From Micromonospora sp. WMMD1082 (GTDB taxonomy: Bacteria; Actinomycetota; Actinomycetes; Mycobacteriales; Micromonosporaceae): DNA of 64,000 nt. The stretch covers positions 2,993,001 through 3,057,000 of the forward strand of contig NZ_JARUBM010000002.1 in assembly GCF_029626175.1 (NCBI RefSeq), written 5' to 3'. The notes beneath the pieces are model-generated. The model was not told where the DNA came from, made no database searches, and saw only the letters and a list, made by a program, of their open reading frames with translations. The first letter of the stretch is position 1. Every line of letters starts with the position of its first letter. Shown piece after piece: positions 24,744 to 34,100 of this stretch. Position numbers and translations under genes: made by a program.

Positions 24744-27700
24744 TGAACGAGGCCGAACGCACCGCCCTGGCGGCACTGCGGTTCAACTGGGCGCCGGTCC
24801 CCGACGACGTGTGGCGGCCACTGCCCTTCCACGTCGACGGCCTGCACGTCCCGGTCGTCCGGGATGTGCTCGCCGGAGTGGACGAGGCCCGGTCGAGCAC
24901 GGCCGGCAGCCCGCTCGGCCTGGTTGTCCAGGGCCAGCGCGGGTCCGGCAAGACCCACCTGCTCGGCTGGATCCGCCAGCAGGTGCAGGAAAAGGGCGGC
25001 TACTTCTTCCTGGTCAGTCTGCTCGACGCCGGGAGCTTCTGGGACAACGTGCTGGCCGCGATGCTGGACGGCCTGTCCCGGCCGGTGCCCGGTAGTCGGC
25101 AGACTCAGCTCAAACTGTTGCTGCGGCGCCTGTCGGCGATGGTGGGCGCGCCCCGGACGGCACGCCGGGCCGTCATGGGCGACACCGAACTCACCCGGGC
25201 TGCGCTCGACGCCTTCCTGGAAGGGCTCGGTGGCTTCGATCGCCACGCGGCCCGGACCTGCCAGGAAACCGCTCGGGCACTCGCTCTGAGCGCCTCCGAG
25301 GACATCTCCCATCGCGACCTCGCGGAGAACTACTTCCTCTCCGGAGTCGAAGTAACTCCCGGCGAGCGCGCGGTGTGGGGCATGCGCCGCGCCCCTCGTC
25401 CGGCTCAGCAGATCGTGCAGGACCTGTCCTGGCTGCTGGCCCTCACCGGTCCGTCGGTCGTGGCGATCGACCAGATCGACACGCTGATCGCCCAGCTGGC
25501 GATCCAGGGCGATCCCTCTCTGGTGGGCGCCGCCGCGATGAGCCCCGAACAGGCGCTGATGCTGGCCCGGATGGCGGACGGCCTCATGTCGCTGCGACAG
25601 ACGACGCGACGGACCCTGACCGTCCTCGCCTGCATCCCGAACTCGTGGACCATCATCAAGTCCACCGCCGCCGACACGGTGGCCGACCGGTTCCGGGAGA
25701 CACCGACGCTGCGCCGGATCGACGACGCCGACCTCGCCCGGGCGATCATCGAGAAGCGGTTCGCCCTCCGCTACCACGAGGTCGGGTTCGCACCGCCGTA
25801 CCCCTCGTGGCCGGTGTCCCCGCACGCCTTCGGCGAGGCACGGGCGTTCACCCCACGTCAGCTGCTCATCGAGATCGACCGGCATGTCCGCGCCTGCATC
25901 GCCGCCGACGAGGTCCAGGAGCTGGACAGCCTCGGCGAGCCGCCCACCGCGGAGCCGCGTGCGCCCCGGCCCGCCCCGGTCACCACCACGAGTGCGGAGA
26001 TGGACCGCTACGACACCCGCTTCGCCGAGCTGAGGGCCGTCGCCGACATCACCGCGCCGCTCCAGCGGGCATCGGAGGACGAGGTGATGCCACCACTGCT
26101 CGCCGCCGGGCTCACCGCCTGGATCCTGGAACGGGGCGACGCCGGGGAGGCGTTCAGCGTCGACCCGCCGCCGAGCACCGATCCGCCGCTGCACGCCCGG
26201 CTACGCCTGACGCTCGACGAACGCACCGAGGATCAGGTGCACTGGTGTTTCCGGGCGATCAGCGACGACCATCACGGCAACGCGGCGCTGGCCCGTCTCC
26301 GGAAGGCCTGCGTAGCGTCCGCCCTCGATACCGGCCTGGCCAAACGCAAGCTGTTCCTGCTCCGGAAGGGCAGATGGTCGACCAGCGCGGGCACCCAGAA
26401 GGCCATCGGTGCGTTCACCGAAGCCGGCGGGCAGACGATCCGCGTGGACGACGAGGACCTACGCATCCTCTCGGCACTCCAGGTCATGCTCGCCGAGGCC
26501 ACGATGGACCTGCAGGGATGGCTGGCCGAACGCCGCCCGACCCGGGACCTCAAGTTCCTCCAGCACGCTCTGGCGGACGTCGACGGCTGGACGGCGGGCG
26601 GCGGATCCGATCCGGCACCCGTGGAGATCGCACAGCCGGTCGAGCCGGCTCCACCGACGACGACCGCGACGGCGGCCGAGCCGTCGTTCGTCGTCGGGTA
26701 CGGGTACGACGACGAGATGCCCGTCCCGCTGGCTCTCGAGGCACTCCGGAAGCACACCACGATCTTCGCCGGCTCGGGCTCGGGCAAGACCGTACTCATC
26801 CGCCGCATCGTCGAGGAGTGCGCCCGCGAGGGTGTGTCGGCCATCGTGCTTGATCCCAACAACGACCTCGCCCGCCTCGGCGAGGGATGGCCCGAGCCAC
26901 CCGCCCAGTGGCGACCGGGCGATGCGGCCAAAGCACAGGACTATCTGGCGCACACCGATGTCGTCGTCTGGACACCGCGGCGCACGTCGGGCCGCCCGCT
27001 GAGCTTCCAGCCACTGCCCGACTTCGTCAGTGTGCGCGACGATCCGGACGAGTTCGGCGAGGCCGTCGAGGCGGCCGTCGCGTCCCTCGCACCACGTGCC
27101 ATGGTCACCGGCCGGGCCAGCAAGGCGCACCTGGGGCTGGCGGTGCTACGCAAGGCCGTCGAGCACTACGGCCGGCGCGGGGGCACCCGGTTGAAGGGTC
27201 TCATCGACACGCTGGCCGATCTTCCGGACGGCATCATCGATCTCGACGATGCCGACAAGATCGGTCTCAGCCTGGCGCAGACCCTGACCGCTGCCATGGT
27301 GAACGACCCGCTCTTCGGTGGCGAGGGCACGCCGATGGATCCCGGTGTCCTGCTCACACCCGAGCACGGTAAGCGGGCCCGGGTGTCGGTCGTCAGCCTC
27401 GTCGGCCTGCCCTCCGACGACGTCCGCCAGAGCTTCGTCAACCAGCTCCAGATGGCGCTCTTCGCCTGGATCAAGAAGAACCCGGCAGGCGATCGGCCGC
27501 TGCTGGGGTTGCTCATCCTGGACGAGGCGCAGACGTTCGCCCCCTCGGGGGCGATGACGGCCTGCACCCAGAGCACTCTGGTGCTGGCCGCCCAGGCACG
27601 AAAGTACGGACTGGGGTTGATCTTCGCTACCCAGGCGCCGAAGGGGCTGCACAATCGCATCCCGGGCAATGCGGCAACGCAGCTGTACGGCCTGATGAAC

Positions 27701-27913
27701 AGCCCGATCCAGATCGAGGCGGCACGCGAGATGGCCAGGGCCAAGGGCGGGGACGTACCGGACATCTCCCGGCTGACTGTCGGCGAGTTCTATCTCGCCG
27801 CCGAGGGCACCGCGCCGCGGAAGATCAGGACGCCGCTCTCGCTGAGCCACCACCCGCGCAGCCCGCTGAGCGTCGAGGAGGTGCTGGACCGGGCTCGCGG
27901 TACGGCTCGCTAG
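24743..27913 (+). CDS. Dual P-loop ATPase: N-terminal AAA/ORC-like domain plus C-terminal HerA/FtsK-like translocase
   Basis: 1056 residues from ATG 24743 (TGATG overlap). The N-terminal ATPase has Walker A VVQGQRGSGKTHLL (Lys70) and Walker B VVAIDQIDTL (Asp243). A middle region (about 410-620) resembles no family I know. The C-terminal ATPase is HerA/DUF87-like: HTTIFAGSGSGKTVLIRRIV (Lys682), IVLDPNNDLARLG, Walker B LLILDEAQTFAP (Asp927, Glu928), and LVLAAQARKYGLGLIFATQ. HerA-type motors form hexamers that pump DNA and often pair with a nuclease in repair or anti-phage systems. Two ATPases in one chain is unusual. Confidence 0.85.
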   Translation: MNEAERTALAALRFNWAPVPDDVWRPLPFHVDGLHVPVVRDVLAGVDEARSSTAGSPLGLVVQGQRGSGKTHLLGWIRQQVQEKGGYFFLVSLLDAGSFWDNVLAAMLDGLSRPVPGSRQTQLKLLLRRLSAMVGAPRTARRAVMGDTELTRAALDAFLEGLGGFDRHAARTCQETARALALSASEDISHRDLAENYFLSGVEVTPGERAVWGMRRAPRPAQQIVQDLSWLLALTGPSVVAIDQIDTLIAQLAIQGDPSLVGAAAMSPEQALMLARMADGLMSLRQTTRRTLTVLACIPNSWTIIKSTAADTVADRFRETPTLRRIDDADLARAIIEKRFALRYHEVGFAPPYPSWPVSPHAFGEARAFTPRQLLIEIDRHVRACIAADEVQELDSLGEPPTAEPRAPRPAPVTTTSAEMDRYDTRFAELRAVADITAPLQRASEDEVMPPLLAAGLTAWILERGDAGEAFSVDPPPSTDPPLHARLRLTLDERTEDQVHWCFRAISDDHHGNAALARLRKACVASALDTGLAKRKLFLLRKGRWSTSAGTQKAIGAFTEAGGQTIRVDDEDLRILSALQVMLAEATMDLQGWLAERRPTRDLKFLQHALADVDGWTAGGGSDPAPVEIAQPVEPAPPTTTATAAEPSFVVGYGYDDEMPVPLALEALRKHTTIFAGSGSGKTVLIRRIVEECAREGVSAIVLDPNNDLARLGEGWPEPPAQWRPGDAAKAQDYLAHTDVVVWTPRRTSGRPLSFQPLPDFVSVRDDPDEFGEAVEAAVASLAPRAMVTGRASKAHLGLAVLRKAVEHYGRRGGTRLKGLIDTLADLPDGIIDLDDADKIGLSLAQTLTAAMVNDPLFGGEGTPMDPGVLLTPEHGKRARVSVVSLVGLPSDDVRQSFVNQLQMALFAWIKKNPAGDRPLLGLLILDEAQTFAPSGAMTACTQSTLVLAAQARKYGLGLIFATQAPKGLHNRIPGNAATQLYGLMNSPIQIEAAREMARAKGGDVPDISRLTVGEFYLAAEGTAPRKIRTPLSLSHHPRSPLSVEEVLDRARGTAR

Positions 27914-27957
27914 TCAGGCGGCGCGCCCGTGGCGACGACCGCGACTATGGTGAACCG

Positions 27958-28392
27958 ATGGCGTCGGTCAAGCAGTTCCAGGTCACCTTCGACTGTGCAG
28001 AACCTGAGCGGGTCGCTCGGTTCTGGTGCGAGGTGTTGGGGTACGTCGTGCCGCCGCCACCGGAGGGGTTCGCCAGTTGGGAGGACTTCGATCGCGCGTT
28101 GCCGCCTGAGCGGCAGGGCTCGGCGTTCGCCTGCGTCGATCCCTCAGGCGTGGGCCCGCGACTGTTCTTCCAGCGCGTTCCCGAGGGCAAGGTCGTCAAG
28201 AATCGGCTGCACCTTGACGTGCGGGTCGGCACCGGGCTGGTGGGTGAGGAGCGCGTGGCCGCGCTCGAGGCCGAGTGCGCACGACTGGTCGCCCTCGGCG
28301 CGGTACGCGTGCGACTACTGGCCGCCGACGGCATCGACGAGTCGTGCCTCGTGATGCAGGACATCGAGGGCAACGAGTTCTGCCTCGACTGA
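27958..28392 (+). CDS. VOC-family protein (glyoxalase-like)
   Basis: 144 residues from ATG 27958. It begins VKQFQVTFDCAEPERVARFW and ends CLVMQDIEGNEFCLD, the start and end signature of glyoxalase_6-like VOC proteins. Lone gene 45 bp after the ATPase operon in the same direction; a functional link is not implied by family. Confidence 0.82.
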   Translation: MASVKQFQVTFDCAEPERVARFWCEVLGYVVPPPPEGFASWEDFDRALPPERQGSAFACVDPSGVGPRLFFQRVPEGKVVKNRLHLDVRVGTGLVGEERVAALEAECARLVALGAVRVRLLAADGIDESCLVMQDIEGNEFCLD

Positions 28393-28510
28393 GTGGCGAG
28401 GTCGGTCGGCACCGACGTCACGTGCTGTAAAGCTTCGGTGATCCTCGATTTCCACCTACGGCAACCGCCGGTCGGATCGACGGCAATCTCCGTACCGCAG
28501 GGTCGCTGCC

Positions 28511-29845
28511 GTGACGTACACATGGAAGGCCGTGACGACGGTGGGCGCCGTCGTCGCCGCGCTGCTCGCCCCACCGCAGGCAAACGCCGTCGCAACCCGG
28601 CCCGCGGTCGTGACCACCGACAACGAAACCCCGGTCCTGTATGACGATGAGGCTGGCGGGAACGCCTCCGGTGACGACCCGGCAATCTGGGTCCACCCGG
28701 CGGACTCCCGTAAGTCGATCGTGATCGTGACCGCCAAGGAGGGCGGTCTCCGCGTCTACGACATGCGCTCGCACGAACTCCAGTCGCTGCCCGCCACCGA
28801 GGCACCGCGGGTCGACACCGTGGCGGGCCGCTACAACAACGTCGACATCGCGTACGGTCTCCGCCTGGCGGGCCGCCGGGTCGATGTCGCCGTCGTCTCG
28901 GACCGTTACAACGACCAGCTCCGGTTCTTCGCCGTCGACCCGGCCGGCGCGGCGGCGCGTACCCCACTGACCGAGGTCACCGCAGCCGACCAGAGCTTCC
29001 TGTTCAACCCCGACCGTCAGGCCGTCGACGAGGAACACACGGCCTACGGCCTGGCCGTCTGGCAGCCGCGGCCCGGCGAGACGTACGGCGTCGTCACCCA
29101 GGAGGGCACGACGACGATCGCCACCGTCCGCATCGTGGAGATCGGCGGCAAGCTCGGCTACACGGACATCCGGCGCCTCGCCATGCCGAGCAGCTTCCGG
29201 TTGCCCGACGGGACGACCTGGGTACCCTGCGAGGAGCCGGGCGTGCTGCCGCAGCTCGAGGGTGTCGCGGTGGACCAGGCGTCGGGCGTGCTCTACGCCG
29301 CGCAGGAGGACGTCGGCCTGTGGCGGCTGCAGCTACCGCTCGGGCCGCGCAGCCAGCCGAGGCTCATCGACCGGGTCAGGGACTTCGGCGTCCACGATGT
29401 CTACGACAGCGAGACCGAGGAGTGCCAGCCGGTCGACCCGAATGCCAGGGGCTACGGCGGGAAGCTGCTCACGGCCGATGTCGAAGGGGTCGACATCTAC
29501 TACGGGCGCGGCTCGACCGGGTATGTGCTCGTGTCGAGCCAGGGCGACGACAGGTTCGCGGTCTACCAGCGCCAGGGCGCGAACCAGGCGCTGGGGAGCT
29601 TCCGGGTCAAGGGCGTCGGCGGCGCCGACGACATCAACGGCTCCGACGGGCTCGCCGTCACGAACCGTCCCGTCGGCGCCTACCGGCAGGGCCTGCTCGT
29701 CACGCACGACGAGCCCGAGACCGGGCCCGACGTGGACGACGAGCGCGACGCCACGAACTTCTCCTACGTCTCCTGGGGCGACATCGCCCGTGCGATGTCC
29801 CTGACCGTGGACACCCGTGCCGGAAACGACCCACGTTTCCGCTGA
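28511..29845 (+). CDS. Secreted beta-propeller phytase
   Basis: 444 residues from a GTG. A signal peptide (VTTVGAVVAALLAPPQANA) is cut near residue 27. The mature part shows the beta-propeller phytase pattern: ASGDDPAIWVHPADSRKSIV, TAKEGGLRVYDM, RYNNVDIAYGLRLAGRRVDV, GVLPQLEGVAVDQASGVLYA, QEDVGLW, VEGVDIYYG and GSDGLAVTN, with the acidic residues that bind Ca2+. It would release phosphate from phytate outside the cell. A Pho-box type control is plausible but I did not identify one. Confidence 0.9.
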   Translation: MTYTWKAVTTVGAVVAALLAPPQANAVATRPAVVTTDNETPVLYDDEAGGNASGDDPAIWVHPADSRKSIVIVTAKEGGLRVYDMRSHELQSLPATEAPRVDTVAGRYNNVDIAYGLRLAGRRVDVAVVSDRYNDQLRFFAVDPAGAAARTPLTEVTAADQSFLFNPDRQAVDEEHTAYGLAVWQPRPGETYGVVTQEGTTTIATVRIVEIGGKLGYTDIRRLAMPSSFRLPDGTTWVPCEEPGVLPQLEGVAVDQASGVLYAAQEDVGLWRLQLPLGPRSQPRLIDRVRDFGVHDVYDSETEECQPVDPNARGYGGKLLTADVEGVDIYYGRGSTGYVLVSSQGDDRFAVYQRQGANQALGSFRVKGVGGADDINGSDGLAVTNRPVGAYRQGLLVTHDEPETGPDVDDERDATNFSYVSWGDIARAMSLTVDTRAGNDPRFR

Positions 29846-30042
29846 CCCACCCGACTATCCGTCTACCACCGCGAGCAGTTGCTGTAGTGCTGCCCGAGAG
29901 AGGGGTCGGCTGAGTAGGTCGATGGTCTCGCGCTCGGCGAATGCGGCGTGGTCGCTATCGGTGGGGTCCGAACGAGGCGAACGCGACGCCGCACCACAGC
30001 AGTAGGAAGGCGGGTTTCTCTCGATCAGACGTCGTGGGGATG

Positions 30043-30411
30043 TCACCGGTCAGCCTGGCGGAGAATCGCCTCGGTTTCGGGGTCGGGCATGATCTCACGG
30101 ACCTCTTGCGCACAGCGGCAAGCGACGGCGATCTTGGCAGCCCACGCCAGCGCCTCCTCGCGCGAGGCCACGTCGACGACCGAGAACCCGCCAATGACCT
30201 CCTTGGTCTCCGGGTAGGGGCCGTCGGTGACCGTCCCGTCCGTGGCCACGACGCTCGCCCTCTGGCGTTCCAGGCCGGTGCCGTACACCCACACGCCGGC
30301 GTTCACGGCCTCCCGGACCACCGCGTGCGCGGCCTTGCCCACGTCGGGCATCTCCTCGCGGGGGATGTGGTCCATCGCGCCGTCATTGAACGAGATCAAG
30401 TACCGCGTCAT
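30043..30411 (-). CDS. YciI/DGPF-family protein
   Basis: 122 residues from the ATG at MTRYLISFNDGAMDHIP. The family signature VTDGPYPETKEVIGGFSVVD is complete, and the ferredoxin-like fold length fits. In actinobacteria these genes usually sit beside an ECF sigma factor gene; here the expected place downstream (29846-30042) holds only a short broken frame, so the partner appears lost or distant. Function unknown. Confidence 0.88.
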   Translation of the reverse strand: MTRYLISFNDGAMDHIPREEMPDVGKAAHAVVREAVNAGVWVYGTGLERQRASVVATDGTVTDGPYPETKEVIGGFSVVDVASREEALAWAAKIAVACRCAQEVREIMPDPETEAILRQADR

Positions 30412-30580
30412 CCGTTGACTCCCTTGTCCCGGCGACCTCTCTCCGGTCGCCTCTTACCTGTCCTACGAACGACTCGCTCCGGATCCGACGCTATGCCAGA
30501 GAAATTTCTCACGGTGCCCCCACCGCTCGGCCCCCTGCGGGCAGTCATCTCCGACACCAGATCAAGGAGTAGCGCGCCAG

Positions 30581-30808
30581 TCACCCAGGTTGTCGCTCAC
30601 GCTGGCGGCTCCGACGCTCGATCAGCCAGAGCGCCAGACCCGGTGGAACCGTGAACGTCGCCAGCAGCAGGACGCCTGCCGCCAGGCCGTCGTGCCACAA
30701 CAGGTCAGCAAAGAACAGAATCAGACTCGTCGGTATCGCCAGCGTGATGACGGCCAGAAGTTCCACGACCTGCTCCCAACGCTTGCGATCGCGGCGGCTG
30801 CGCCTCAA
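30581..30808 (-). CDS. Small two-helix membrane protein
   Basis: 75 residues starting MRRSRRDRKRWEQVVELLAV. Two hydrophobic helices (LLAVITLAIPTSLILFFADL and GVLLLATFTVPPGLALWLI) are flanked by strongly basic ends (RRSRRDRKR, RRSRQRERQ), so both ends probably face the cytoplasm. No family recognised. Confidence 0.6.
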   Translation of the reverse strand: MRRSRRDRKRWEQVVELLAVITLAIPTSLILFFADLLWHDGLAAGVLLLATFTVPPGLALWLIERRSRQRERQPG

Positions 30809-31179
30809 TCCTCCTCCTTCCGGCCGTCACCCGAGCTGGTCAGCCTAGTGACTGGGCCGCCGGAGACACCGACCTGTTGGCGCGGCGGCCTCGGGCAAGA
30901 CAGCGGCTGCTACCGCAGTGATCTTTTCGTCAGCTGAAAATTTGCTGAAGATCGCTTTGCGTGAGGGTGTCGGCGAGGTGGCGTCGGCGGGGTGGGCTTG
31001 TTGTGTGCTTTGTGGCGGTAGCGGGCGGTGGTTGTTCTGGGCTTGAGCACCCGGATGCGTACGGAGGGTGATCGTCCCTGATGGGTGGTGCGCCTCTGGG
31101 TGCCGATCTTGCTCTTGTGTCAGCGATCCCGGGTGTCTAGCGTGTCGATCACTTTTCTTGATCGACGGGGAGTGTTGTG
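30809..31179. other. Gap before the Rhs gene
   Basis: No gene seen. From about 30950 the DNA becomes strikingly G/T-rich on this strand, the same skew as the first part of the Rhs gene, so the imported segment may begin upstream of the coding start. Confidence 0.45.
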
Positions 31180-34100
31180 ATGCTTGCTGGCCGCCGTGGG
31201 GGCACTGCGTTCGACCGTTTTGGTGCGCGGGGGCGGGTCAGGGCTGGGGCGCTGGCGGTGGCGGTGTTGCTGGGGTTGTTGCCGGTGGTGCAGCTGCAGG
31301 CTCCGGTGGCTGCGGCGGGGCCGGTGTTGGAGCCGGGTGAGTCCCGGTCGGTGGCGAGTGTTGCGGTGCGGCAGCAGGCGCAGGATGCGGATCCGGATGA
31401 CGAGGTGACGGTGACGGAGCCGCTTCCCGCGGGGACGTTTCCCGAGGGTGGTGAGGCGGTCCTCGATCTTCAGGGTGATGCTGGGGATCGGGAGGCGTTC
31501 GGGCTGACGGTCGAATCCGCCGGGGAGGGTGTGGCGGGGCGTGGTGTGGGGGCTGCCGGGGTCGGGTCGGTGCGGGTGCGGTCGTTTGACCGGGCGGTGT
31601 CGGTGGCGTTGGGTAACGCGGGTCCGTTGTATTCCCTGGCACGCGCGGATGGTTCGGCGGGTGCGGGTGAGGTGCAGATCGTCGTCGACTATGCGGGCTT
31701 CGCGCAGGCGTATGGGGGTTCGTTCGCTGACCGGTTGACGTTGGTGCGGTTGCCGGGGTGCGCGGCGACGACGCCGGAGGTGCCGGAGTGTTCGGCGGAT
31801 CCGGTGTGGGTGTCGGCGGTCAATGATCCGCATGCGCAGACGTTGACGGCGGTGGTGGAGGTCGGCGGCGACGCCACCGCGGCTGGGAGCCGGACGGGTG
31901 CGTTCGAGGGCTTCGCGTCGGCGTCGTCGGTGGAGTCGGTGGGGGTGTATGCGCTGGCGTCGTCGGCGTCGGGCGGGTCGACGGGTTCCTACACGGCGAC
32001 GGATCTGAAGCCGTCGGGATCGTGGCAGGTGGGGGAGAGCGCGGGGTCGTTCTCCTACTCGTATCCGTTGCCGGAGCCGCCGTTGCCGTATGGGCAGACG
32101 TTGGGGCTGCAGTTGTCGTACAGCTCGTCTGCGGTGGATGGGATGACGCACGGTACGAACAATCAGTCGGGTCCGGTGGGGTTGGGTTGGTCGTACTCGC
32201 CGGGCTACGTGGAGCGGATGTACAAGCCGTGCCGGACGTATCCGACGGAGATGTGTTGGGAGTCCCCGGACGGTGAGGACGGGGAGTCGGCCACCAACGA
32301 TGTGGCGGCGTCGCATATCACGATCTCGCTGCAGGGGCAGTCGACGCAGATTGTGAAGACCACGGCGGGGGTGTGGAAGCCGGTCGACGATCTCGGGTGG
32401 CGGGTGGAGTTCCTGTCGGGTGGGGCCGAGGACGACGGTTACTGGAAGGTGTGGACGCAGGACGGTACGGAGTACCGGTTCGGGTATGTGCGGGACTCGG
32501 TGTGGAAGATGTCGTTCCTCGGCGACGAGGCGGGGGAGCCGTGCCACAACGTGTATCCGGCGTCGTGTCGGGATCCGTGGCGGTGGAACCTGGACCGGGT
32601 TCGTGACGCCAACGAGAACGAAACGTATCTGCACTGGACGCGGGAGACAAACCACTACAAGCGCGCCTCGGGTGGGTCGATCCTGGAGTACGACCGGGGC
32701 GGGTACCTGTCGGAGATCGAGTACGCGAAGAACGTGACGGAGGCGGGTGCGGTTCCGGTCGGCCGGACGGTGTTCGGGTGGGCGCACCGGTGTGTGGAGC
32801 GCACCGCCGAGGATGATCCGTTCAACAACGAGCCGGCCGATTGTCCGTCGTTGTCGTCGAACCCGAACTCCTACCCGGACGTGCCCGGTGACCTGGTCTG
32901 TGGGTCGTCGTCGTGTGGGAATTACACCCAGTCGTTTTTCACCGCCAGGATCCTGGACCGGGTCACGTCGTACCAGTGGAACGCCGGCACCGGGGCGTGG
33001 AACAACATCGGTCGGGTGCAGTTGCGGTACAAGGTGTCGAACCCGACCGGTCTGACCGAGCGGGTGTTCGTCCTGGACTACATACGGCCGAGCGGCCTGA
33101 TCGGCGCGGACGCGAACAAGATTGACATGCCGCCGGTGGACTTCGACTACGTCGACGGTGTGCAGCCGAACTTCCGTGACGGCCGCGTCGACTACGACGA
33201 AGCCGGGTTGGGTGTGTCCGCGATGCGGATGCCGCGGCTGCTGGTGGTCCGCAACGGCTTCGGTGGTCGCACGGAGGTCACCTACGGCACGCAGAAGCCG
33301 TGCCCGCAGGGCGGGTCGAACCAGTCCGGGTTCAACAGCTGGCACAACGGCAAGCAGGGCAACTGGGACGTCAACACCGAGGACTGCTACCCGATCTTCC
33401 ACACCCCGCCCGGCGCCGACCCCGGCTTCGGCATCTTCCACAAGTACCTGGTCAAGAAGATCGTGGAGAAGGACCAGGTGGGCGGTTCACCGGACCAGGT
33501 GACCCAGTACGACTACACGGTCGGGAACCCGGCGTGGAAGAACCCCAACAACCCCCTAGTCCCGGACGCCAACGAGACGTGGAGCATCTTCGCCGGCTAC
33601 AACCGCGTCCGCGTGCTGCAAGGCTCCGGTACGGACCCCAGCAAGTACACGGTGTGGATGTCGAACTTCTTCCGCGGCATGTACCACGACATCTACGACC
33701 CCGGCAGCGGCGGCGGCATCAAAGAAACCACCATCACCGACTACGACGGCAACACCTACGACGACCACTACGCCCGCGCCGGCATGGTCCTGCAAACCCG
33801 GCACTACCGGATGACCACCTACAACGCCAACCCCGCCAACGCCGCCTACACCGAAGTCGAAAGCACCCGCTACGACCACGTCATCCAAGGCAGCTTCAAC
33901 GGCCCCGGCTACGCCAACCCCCGCCAAACTCGCCTCGGCCTGGAAAACCACCGCGTCAAACTCGACGACGGCAGCTGGCGGCACAGCGAAGAAAAGACCA
34001 TCTACGAGCCCACGTACGGGCTGCCCATCCGGTTCCACCAGTACCACCAGGTCGGAGTCGCGGACAACACCTGCACCTCTTACACCTACGCCCAGCAGGA

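Noticed and set aside
29855..30046. 63-residue minus frame after the YciI gene as a remnant sigma factor
   Set aside because: No similarity to ECF sigma factors can be seen and no ribosome site is present; left as intergenic.
31120..33441. 773-residue open frame antisense to the Rhs gene
   Set aside because: It is Arg/His/Pro/Val-rich with no domain, and its openness follows from the G/T-rich codon bias of the Rhs gene on the other strand.
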